NCBI GenBank assembly: GCA_030549955.1
Contig: JAUQQI010000212.1
Coordinates: 1-5,832, forward strand
Direction: 5' to 3'
Length of the DNA stretch: 5,832 nucleotides
From: Chloroflexota bacterium
GTDB lineage: Bacteria; Chloroflexota; Dehalococcoidia; JAUQQI01
Shown here one piece after another: positions 1 to 5,253 of this stretch. Each line of letters starts with the position of its first letter. Within the stretch, counting starts at the first letter, position 1. Both the position numbers and the translations under genes were made by a program. The notes beneath the pieces were generated by a model. It was not told the origin of the DNA, ran no database searches, and worked only from the letters and a program-made list of their open reading frames with translations.

Positions 1-871
1 CGTAATCGGGGGGGTGGTTAAACATGTAGTTGTGCATTGAAAGCCAGGCCCGGTCCAGGGCGTCGACCTCGCCCCGGGCAATGAGCCGGTCGAGGGCAAT
101 CCGGAGGAACTCCAGGTCATCCATGTTTCCGCCGGGGGCCAGGGCCCCGAATCCGGGGTAGCCGCCATTGGCGGCCACGACCCGGGCCGCCGGGACCCAC
201 CGGTCGAGATACCTGTCGACATCAGGCCGGCCCTCCGGGTTTTCAACGTTGAGATTCGGCTCGTTGTAAAGCTGGTAATAGTAGACGCCGAGCCGGGTAT
301 AGTGGCGGACGAGGGCGGCGAGGTCTCCCTGAATCGGCCGGCCGTTCGGGGTATAGATGCGCATGATGGGCATGATCCCGTTTTCGACGAGGCGCTTTAC
401 CAGGTAGTCGTTGTCCCCGACCTTGGCGTCGTCGTTAAGAAAGACGACCCATTTGATGCCCATCTCTTTGGCTTCTCGGACGAAACGGTCAACGACCTCC
501 GGCGGCTGACGCAGGGTTGGAATCCAGTGGATGCCCCAGCCGTTATCGCCCGGCGGCCGCGGGAAAGCGTCCAGGTGCAGTGGATGGGACCCTGCTGCCG
601 GCGGCGTTTTCGCCGCCGGTCCGGGGGATCCCGTCGGCGCAGCACCCGGCACCGGCGTCGCCCTGCTCCGGGCAGGGTCGGGAGGCGCAGGCGCCTTTGG
701 GCCTGCCTGAAGGCGGCTGGCGGCAGCCCCCAGGGCGACATCAAACCGCGCCCGACGGCTATCGAAAACCGCCAATGGGACCCCCTGCGGGCGCCAAAGC
801 CGCGCCCCCGGCGCCGTCCGCACCAGCGGCCGCAAGACCACAGGCGGCGCCCACGGCCCCAGGGCGCTCAT
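1..871 (-). CDS. Glycoside hydrolase-like TIM-barrel protein with Pro-rich N-terminal linker (3' end outside window)
   Basis: The frame is open from ATG 871 to the window edge (290 residues, no stop seen). The ATG overlaps the flgB stop by one base (TAATG), with GGAGG 10 nt upstream. Residues 1-55 include RFDVAL at 42-47; 56-105 is a Pro/Ala/Gly-rich linker; from about 111 a domain begins with GWGIHWIPTL, then EAKEMGIKWVVFLND at 133-147, IMPIMRIYTP at 166-175, and YYYQLYNEPNLNVE at 197-210, ending at the edge with WLSMHNYMFNHPPDY. The alternating strand/helix pattern and the NEP motif (Glu204 as candidate acid/base) point to a clan GH-A-type barrel. The second catalytic Glu, if any, would lie outside. 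No Sec signal is evident. Substrate and exact family are unknown; a wall-polymer target is inferred from the flagellar context. Non-catalytic carbohydrate binding is an alternative. Confidence 0.85.
   Translation of the reverse strand, partial: MSALGPWAPPVVLRPLVRTAPGARLWRPQGVPLAVFDSRRARFDVALGAAASRLQAGPKAPAPPDPARSRATPVPGAAPTGSPGPAAKTPPAAGSHPLHLDAFPRPPGDNGWGIHWIPTLRQPPEVVDRFVREAKEMGIKWVVFLNDDAKVGDNDYLVKRLVENGIMPIMRIYTPNGRPIQGDLAALVRHYTRLGVYYYQLYNEPNLNVENPEGRPDVDRYLDRWVPAARVVAANGGYPGFGALAPGGNMDDLEFLRIALDRLIARGEVDALDRAWLSMHNYMFNHPPDY
598..619. repeat. Perfect inverted repeat, 9-bp stem with 4-nt loop
   Basis: The two 9-base arms CCGGCGGCG and CGCCGCCGG are perfectly complementary around TTTT (AAAA in the mRNA). 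It lies in the Pro/Ala-rich linker of the glycoside hydrolase-like gene, coding around PAAKTPP. No T-run follows in either direction, so it does not look like an intrinsic terminator. It may be a by-product of GCC/CCG codons in the linker, or an mRNA hairpin before the catalytic domain. Confidence 0.6.
683..696. repeat. Short inverted repeat, 6-bp arms
   Basis: AGGCGC and GCGCCT around a 2-base centre, also within the linker of the glycoside hydrolase-like gene. It is weak and probably compositional, noted because it lies close to the longer hairpin at 598-619. Confidence 0.35.
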
Positions 872-1221
872 TACCGGCGGCCCTCCGTGATCACCGTCCG
901 GAGCAGCGCAAGCCGCCGGTTCATGACCTGGATCAGGGCCGAGTAGCGCAGGACCGTGTCGTTAAGGAGAACCAGCTGCTCATCCACGTCAACGTTATTG
1001 CCGTCGTTGCGCATGGCTGTGGACCCATCGACCTCGACCCGCGGTGCTTCGAGCGGGTAGTCCCGGTTCCGGATTGCCTGGCGAAGCTTGTCTTCGAACC
1101 GGACCCTAAGCGCCTTGTAGCCCGGCGTGTCAACATTGGCCAGGTTGCTCGCAATTGCCCGCTGCCGGAGCGAAAGGCCCTTAAGGGCCGCATCGATGAC
1201 CCGGTCGACCTCCGCATTCAC
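871..1221 (-). CDS. flgB: Flagellar basal-body rod protein FlgB
   Basis: FlgB is a proximal rod subunit exported through the flagellar type III system. The product is 116 aa from GTG 1221, which shares GTGA with the transglycosylase stop; GGAGG lies 9 nt upstream. Hallmarks: LSLRQRAIASNLANVDTPGY at 16-35, the N-terminal signature of rod/hook proteins; VRFEDKLRQAI at 40-50; MRNDGNNVDVDEQL at 70-83, typical of FlgB; and a C-terminal amphipathic helix ending RRLALLRTVITEGRR. It is slightly shorter than common FlgB proteins (about 130 aa or more) but has both conserved ends. Its place after fliJ and the transglycosylase is unusual: flgB normally heads flgB-flgC-fliE, upstream of fliF. No flgC follows within the window. 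It could be the sole copy or a second one; the window cannot tell. Confidence 0.95.
   Translation of the reverse strand: MNAEVDRVIDAALKGLSLRQRAIASNLANVDTPGYKALRVRFEDKLRQAIRNRDYPLEAPRVEVDGSTAMRNDGNNVDVDEQLVLLNDTVLRYSALIQVMNRRLALLRTVITEGRR
882..886 (-). promoter_or_regulatory. Ribosome binding site of the glycoside hydrolase-like gene
   Basis: GGAGG on the minus strand, 10 nt before ATG 871, inside the last codons of flgB. Together with the TAATG overlap it suggests coupled translation and supports this start. Confidence 0.65.
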
Positions 1222-1775
1222 AGGGCCTCGCCTCCCTGCCTGTATCTGTCAAAGAGGGTCTTCACGAGCCGGACGAATTTCTGGGTTTCGGCGTAGGGCG
1301 GAACCCCGCCGAATCGGTCAACGGCCCCTGGCCCGGCGTTGTAGGCTGCCAGGGCCAGCTCGAGATTGCCCCCATACCGGTCAAGAAGTTCCCGCAGAAG
1401 CCTGGTGCCCCCGAAGATGTTCTCGGCCGGGTCAAATGGGTCCTTTACTCCGAGCCGGCGGGCCGTGCCGTCCATCAGCTGCATGAGCCCCTTGGCCCCG
1501 GCCGGTGACACTGCCCGGGGGTTCCCCCCGGATTCGACCTGGATTACAGCCCGGATTAGATGCGGGCTGATGCCGTAACGACGGGCGGCGGCCGCAATAA
1601 TCCCGTCGTAATCGTCGGGAGACGGACCCTCCTTCGCAGACGCCGCAGGTCGGGCGCGGCTGGCCCTGAGCACCGAGGCGAAGCGCTGGTGACTGCTGGG
1701 GACGAGGCGCCGCGCGGCCGGGGAGCTTAGTCCTTGCAGGACGAGCCACACCACCAAGTCGGCAGGCGTTGTCAC
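1218..1775 (-). CDS. Flagellar-cluster lytic transglycosylase (SLT domain)
   Basis: A predicted lytic transglycosylase, which would cleave the MurNAc-GlcNAc bond of peptidoglycan. The 185-aa product starts at GTG 1775, sharing GTGA with the fliJ stop, with GGAGG 8 nt upstream. The SLT domain spans about 54-175: YDGIIAAAARRYGI at 56-69, catalytic Glu81 in VESGGNP, GAKGLMQLM at 93-101, and AAYNAGPGAVDRFGGVPPY at 143-161, all family hallmarks. The first 50 residues hold a short hydrophobic stretch (LVVWLVLQGL, 7-16) with no positive n-region, so no convincing Sec signal. They also hold RFASVL at 31-36, then an Ala/Pro/Ser linker. Lying between fliJ and flgB, it probably opens the wall for the rod, a role filled by FlgJ or its partners elsewhere. 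The export route is not shown by sequence. Confidence 0.93.
   Translation of the reverse strand: MTTPADLVVWLVLQGLSSPAARRLVPSSHQRFASVLRASRARPAASAKEGPSPDDYDGIIAAAARRYGISPHLIRAVIQVESGGNPRAVSPAGAKGLMQLMDGTARRLGVKDPFDPAENIFGGTRLLRELLDRYGGNLELALAAYNAGPGAVDRFGGVPPYAETQKFVRLVKTLFDRYRQGGEAL
1231..1235 (-). promoter_or_regulatory. Ribosome binding site of flgB
   Basis: GGAGG on the minus strand, 9 nt before GTG 1221 and inside the end of the transglycosylase gene. It supports the GTG start; a nearby ATG at 1217 is in another frame that codes nothing recognisable. Confidence 0.65.
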
Positions 1776-2218
1776 CGCTCCGACCTCCGGCGGAAATGGC
1801 GACTGCCGGCCAGGTCGTCTAAGAACTGCTGATGCCGCCGGGCAAGCCCTGCCCGCAGCGCCGCCTCGAACTCTTCTTTCAGCTTAAGAAGCATTCGGCG
1901 CTCCTTCTCGGCGGCCAGAAGTTCATCCCGCTTGCGGGCAATCGCCGCCTCCAGTTCGGCTATCGAACCGCAGAGCTCTGCGGCTTTCTTCTCAAGCCGG
2001 TCCAGGTAGGCGTAAGCGGCAACCAGGACCGCCGGAGCCGGCGGACAGCCGCTGGCAACTCGGTTTAGAACGGCCGTCTGCTCTTGACGGCAGGACTCAA
2101 GGGCTTCTTGAGTGGCAGCCTGACGGCGCTCCAGGGCCGAGAGCTCAAGGGTAATGAGGTCCACGAGCTGGTCTGCAAACTGGAGCAGGCTTTCTAACCT
2201 GAATCTGGCCTCTCTCAT
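1772..2218 (-). CDS. fliJ: Flagellar export protein FliJ
   Basis: FliJ is a small coiled-coil protein that inserts into the FliI hexamer like the gamma stalk of F1-ATPase and also helps recycle export chaperones. The gene gives 148 aa from ATG 2218, the usual family length. The start MREARFRLESLLQFADQLVD matches the typical FliJ opening (basic and aromatic residues followed by LE.LL.). The rest is two charged helical segments, about 15-52 and 68-135, rich in Leu, Glu, Lys, Arg and Ala, separated by a short VASGCPPAPAV turn at about 54-64, consistent with an antiparallel coiled coil. Its ATG overlaps the fliI stop as ATGA, and GGAAGG lies 6 nt upstream. Primary sequence conservation in this family is low, so the call depends partly on position after fliI. 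Confidence 0.9.
   Translation of the reverse strand: MREARFRLESLLQFADQLVDLITLELSALERRQAATQEALESCRQEQTAVLNRVASGCPPAPAVLVAAYAYLDRLEKKAAELCGSIAELEAAIARKRDELLAAEKERRMLLKLKEEFEAALRAGLARRHQQFLDDLAGSRHFRRRSER
1784..1788 (-). promoter_or_regulatory. Ribosome binding site of the transglycosylase gene
   Basis: GGAGG on the minus strand, 8 nt before GTG 1775, within the last fliJ codons. It supports a non-ATG start that overlaps the fliJ stop. Confidence 0.7.
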
Positions 2219-3561
2219 CGGCTGCCTTCCAGGATCCTGGCCATCCGGTCGATAGTTTCTTCAAAGGGCGTCTGCTCCTCGGGGGACTGGCGCAGGAAAT
2301 CCTGAACCTTAGGCAGAAGCTCGATGGCCAGGTCGATTTCGGGATTTGTTCCCCGAACGTAAGCCCCGATGCTGATAAGGTCTTCTGCCCCCCGGTAAGT
2401 GGCAAGGATTTGACGGAGGCGATTTGCCAGGTCCAGATGGGAGGGGCTTGCCACAGCCGGCATGACCCGGCTGATGCTTTCCAGGATATCAATGGCCGGG
2501 AAGTGGCCCTCGGCTGCGAGCCGGCGGGACAGCTGAATGTGGCCGTCGAGAATGCTCCGGACGGTATCGGCAATAGGGTCGAATGGGTCGTCGCCCTCGG
2601 TAAGGACGGTGTAGAACCCGGTGATGCTTCCCTGGGGGCCGGTCCCGGCCCGCTCAAGAAGCTTTGGGAGAAGGGCGAAAACCGACGGCGGGTATCCCTT
2701 GACAGTCGGAGGTTCTCCGGCTGCCAGGCCGACCTCCCGCTGGGCCATTGCCAGGCGGGTCACCGAGTCCATCAGCAGGACGACCTGGGCGCCCCGGTCC
2801 CGGAAATACTCGGCGATGGCCGTCGCAACCCAGGCAGCCTTGAGTCGCATAAGGGCCGGCTGGTCGGAGGTGGAAACCACTACGACGCTCTTCCGGAGGC
2901 CGTCCGGGCCGAGGTCCCGGTCAATAAATTCCCGGACCTCCCGGCCCCGCTCGCCGATAAGGGCCACGACGCTTACGTCCGACGACGCGTGCCGGGCCAC
3001 CATCCCCAGCAGGGTCGATTTGCCAACCCCGCTGCCGGCAAAGATACCGACCCGCTGGCCCCGTCCGCAGGTCAAAAACCCGTCGATGGCCCGGATGCCG
3101 GTGGGCAGCGGCTCGTCGATGCGGGTCCGCTTCAGCGGTTCGGGCGGCGGCTGGAGAAGATACGTCCGGTCTGAAACATCCAGCGGACCGAGGCCGTCGA
3201 TGGGCCGGCAAAAGCCGTCGACCACCCGTCCGAGCAGACCGTCCCCGACCGGCACCATGAAAAGCCGATGGCCGGGGGCAACAAGACTGCCGGGCCGAAG
3301 GCCCTGCATCTCCCCAAACGGCATGAGGATCAGCCTGCCCTCCCGAAAGCCCACAACCTCCGCGGTTATCCGCCACGCCCACCCCGGCTCGGTCGTGCCG
3401 GTAGCCCCCGGAGGATAGATATGGCAGATTTCGCCGACCGGAAGCTTAAGGCCCACCGCCTCGATGCTCAAGCCCACAACCTGGACGACCCGTCCCAGCC
3501 GGCGCACGGGCGGACCGGCCCGGAGCAGTTCCACGTAGCGGCTGAGGCTCACCCCGCTCAC
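2215..3561 (-). CDS. fliI: Flagellum-specific type III export ATPase FliI
   Basis: FliI is the F1-beta-like hexameric ATPase that energises and unloads substrates at the flagellar export gate. From GTG 3561 it is 448 aa, the normal size. Walker A GSGVGKST is at about 176-183, GERGREVREF at about 203-212, and Walker B VVLLMD at about 260-265, followed by SVTRLAMAQREVGLAAGEPP and a KGYPPSVFALLPKLLERAG segment characteristic of this ATPase group. The C-terminal part has YRGAEDLISIGAYVRGTNPEIDLAI. The N-terminal barrel is about 1-90. The frame is open further upstream to 3666, but that extension overlaps fliH coding and is unlike FliI. GTG 3561 shares GTGA with the fliH stop and has GGAG 8 nt upstream. 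A second GTG at 3552 is a weaker alternative. All nucleotide-binding motifs are intact. Confidence 0.98.
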   Translation of the reverse strand: MSGVSLSRYVELLRAGPPVRRLGRVVQVVGLSIEAVGLKLPVGEICHIYPPGATGTTEPGWAWRITAEVVGFREGRLILMPFGEMQGLRPGSLVAPGHRLFMVPVGDGLLGRVVDGFCRPIDGLGPLDVSDRTYLLQPPPEPLKRTRIDEPLPTGIRAIDGFLTCGRGQRVGIFAGSGVGKSTLLGMVARHASSDVSVVALIGERGREVREFIDRDLGPDGLRKSVVVVSTSDQPALMRLKAAWVATAIAEYFRDRGAQVVLLMDSVTRLAMAQREVGLAAGEPPTVKGYPPSVFALLPKLLERAGTGPQGSITGFYTVLTEGDDPFDPIADTVRSILDGHIQLSRRLAAEGHFPAIDILESISRVMPAVASPSHLDLANRLRQILATYRGAEDLISIGAYVRGTNPEIDLAIELLPKVQDFLRQSPEEQTPFEETIDRMARILEGSR

Positions 3562-4235
3562 GGCCGATGCTCCAGCTCGTGGGCCTGCCGGAACAGCCGG
3601 GCGATCTGCCGGAGGCGCTCCGTCGGGGTCGAGTCGATGACGGCCGCCGAGGTCTCGACCACGCACCCGCCGGCCTCGACCCGCGGGTCGGCTAGAAGCT
3701 TTGTGTCACGGGCCGCAAGGACGAGCGAGGCGAAGTCGGAATCCTGCGGGTTTACCCGGACAACCACGGCTTCAGGGCTTCCGAGGGCATTCTCGACTTC
3801 CTGGAGGGCCTCGGCGATGAAATCCGCAATCAGCTTTCGGTCGCTTTCTTCGAGCTTGCGGCTCAGCACCCGCTCGGCGGCCGCCAGAGCTAAGGTCAGG
3901 AGCTGCTCTTCGGCCTCCCGAAGAATCCGCCGGTGCTCGAGGCGGGCCGCGTCGACGAACGCCCGAAGTCGACCAAGGTACCCGGCGGCTTCGGCTTCGG
4001 CGGCCCGCCGCCCGTCGGCCAGGCCCGCCTCAAAGCCGACCCGATAGGCCTCAGATCGGATGACTTCAGCTTCGGCCCGGGCCTCGGTCAGAATCGCCTC
4101 CGGCGGCGCCGTCTGGGGCGCACCCGCCCCGGGGTCGGGCAGTACGGGCGGGGAGCCGGCGCCCTCAGCCACCGGGATAACCCGGACTTCGTTGCTCAGC
4201 CGGGCGAGTTTTATGACCCTGCTAGACGAGGACAT
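3558..4235 (-). CDS. fliH: Flagellar export ATPase regulator FliH
   Basis: FliH is the stator-like partner of the FliI ATPase and links it to the C-ring in the cytoplasm. The chosen ATG (4235) gives 225 aa beginning MSSSSRVIKLAR. It overlaps the fliG end by 14 nt and is preceded 5 nt upstream by a strong GGAGG; a longer in-frame start at 4298 would lie deep in fliG and has no such support. Visible features: a Pro/Ala-rich segment at about 25-47; a GxxxGxxxG run at G67, G71 and G75 (GFEAGLADG), the glycine-repeat signature seen in many FliH proteins; a long Ala/Glu/Arg-rich helical region at about 48-150; and a C-terminal domain with EAVVVRVNPQD near 155-165 and GGCVVETSAAVIDSTPTERL at 189-208, typical of FliH/YscL. 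Followed by fliI with a 4-nt overlap. No defect is seen. Confidence 0.95.
   Translation of the reverse strand: MSSSSRVIKLARLSNEVRVIPVAEGAGSPPVLPDPGAGAPQTAPPEAILTEARAEAEVIRSEAYRVGFEAGLADGRRAAEAEAAGYLGRLRAFVDAARLEHRRILREAEEQLLTLALAAAERVLSRKLEESDRKLIADFIAEALQEVENALGSPEAVVVRVNPQDSDFASLVLAARDTKLLADPRVEAGGCVVETSAAVIDSTPTERLRQIARLFRQAHELEHRP
3570..3573 (-). promoter_or_regulatory. Ribosome binding site of fliI
   Basis: GGAG on the minus strand, 8 nt before GTG 3561, inside the final codons of fliH. It supports the GTG that overlaps the fliH stop, rather than the next GTG at 3552 or the far upstream ATG at 3666. Confidence 0.6.
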
Positions 4236-5227
4236 CTTCCCCTCCCCGGGAGATGACAATCTCCTCGGCCTCATCCAGCCGCCGGATGATGGCGACAATG
4301 CGCTGCTGGGCCTCCTCGACCTGGCGCAGCCGGACCGGTCCCATCATCGAGATCTCCTCCCGGAGCATCTCGGCTGCCCGGCTTGAGAGGTTCCGGAAAA
4401 CCTTCTCCCGCAGGGCCTCCGGAGCACCCCGCAAGGCGAGGGCCAGGTCCCGGGTATCGACCTCGCGGAGCACCCGCTGGAGGGACCGGTCATCCAGCTG
4501 GATGATATTGTCGAAGACGAACATCTTTACGGACTTCGTTGGCGATCTCGGGCACATCCTGGTCGAGCTGTTCAAGGACGGTCTTCTCGGTGCTCCGGTC
4601 GACATAAGTGAGAATTCTGACCAGGGAGTCAATCCCGCCCACGGCCGAAAAGTCCTTCGTCACCAGGGAGAGCTTACGCCTTAAAACCGAGACAACTTGC
4701 TGGACCACCTCCGGCGGGGTCTGGCCCATGGTAGCGATCCGTTTCGCGACATCGGCCTGCAGCTCAGGTTCCAAGGCTGAGAGCAGCTGTGAGGCCTGCC
4801 GGGCCGGAAGGTGGCACAGGATCAGGGCGATGGTCTGGGGGTGCTCGTGCTGGATAAAACTTAAGAGCTGCTGCGGGTCTGCCTTGCGAAGAAACTCCAG
4901 GGGGTAGCCGCCGCTGCGGGCCTCGAGCCGGGAGATTAACTCCTCGGCCTTCTGGCGGCCCAGGGCCCGAATAAGGAGCTCGCGGGCGTAGGCGTCCCCG
5001 TAAGCCACGACCTGGTTGCCCAGGGCAAGCTGGTGGGCCTGTCTTAAGACCTCATCCCGCACTTCGACCGGAACCTGCCCGACCTGGAGGATCTCACCGG
5101 CAAGCAGCTCCACCTGGTCTTCGGGCAGGGCCTGCAAAACCCGGGCCGAAAGCTCCGGCCCCAGGCCCATAAGAAGGATTGCCGCCCGCTGGCGGCCGGT
5201 TAACCGACTTGCGTTCGCGGCGGTCAT
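4222..5227 (-). CDS. fliG: Flagellar motor switch protein FliG, interrupted by a one-base frameshift
   Basis: FliG is the rotor protein that binds FliF and meets the stator through its C-terminal charged helix. The frame from ATG 5227 reads correctly through residue 234 (IANEVRK), then goes out of frame and stops at 4490. The +1 frame continues the family sequence from MFVFDNIIQLDDRS to a TAG at 4222-4224. Joined, the protein is 334 aa, the normal family length. Domains: FliF-binding N-domain about 1-95 (TGRQRAAILLMGLG near 10-23), middle domain with the EHPQT motif at 128-132, and C-domain from about 195 with LDDRSLQRVLREVD at 244-257 and GPVRLRQVEEAQQRIV after it. The start fits the family N-terminus; a weak TAAGG lies 5 nt upstream. 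The lesion may be a sequencing error or a real mutation. As read, only a truncated 245-aa product would be made. Confidence 0.95.
4239..4247 (-). promoter_or_regulatory. Ribosome binding site of fliH
   Basis: On the minus strand GGGGAGGGG lies just upstream of ATG 4235, with core GGAGG at 4245-4241 and a 5-nt spacer. It sits inside the last codons of fliG and decides the fliH start against the longer in-frame ATG at 4298. Confidence 0.8.
4522..4531 (-). other. Frameshift site in fliG (apparent single A insertion)
   Basis: On the coding strand the bases read CGTAAAGATG. The family sequence VRK-MFVF needs CGTAAGATG, so one extra A in a three-A run (4526-4528) explains the shift. Before it the frame codes ...PEIANEVRK; the frame one base on codes MFVFDNIIQLDD. 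Both flanks align with FliG without any other gap, which argues for a single-base event, either a read or assembly error or a recent mutation. Confidence 0.9.
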
Positions 5228-5253
5228 TATTGCCTTATTGCCCCGTCACCTGT

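Noticed and set aside
598..619. Intrinsic terminator for the operon
   Set aside because: The stem is strong, but no T-run follows on either strand and it lies inside an open coding frame.
397..744. Minus-strand open frame of 115 aa
   Set aside because: It is out of frame with the glycosidase-like gene, whose reading frame runs through the same bases with recognisable domain sequence.
302..1296. Two long plus-strand open frames (302-946 and 517-1296)
   Set aside because: They are antisense to the glycosidase-like gene and flgB, have biased low-complexity Arg/Pro/Ala composition and match no family; both minus-strand proteins have clear motifs.
2410..3418. Plus-strand open frames opposite fliI
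   Set aside because: They are shadows of the fliI coding strand in GC-rich DNA, with no family signature.
3562..3666. Longer fliI start at ATG 3666
   Set aside because: The added 35 residues overlap the conserved C-terminus of fliH and are unlike FliI; GTG 3561 has a ribosome binding site and gives the usual length.
4522..4531. Programmed ribosomal frameshift in fliG
   Set aside because: No slippery heptamer, stimulatory Shine-Dalgarno or rare-codon/stop context of a known +1 site is seen; the extra A in a short run looks like an error or mutation.
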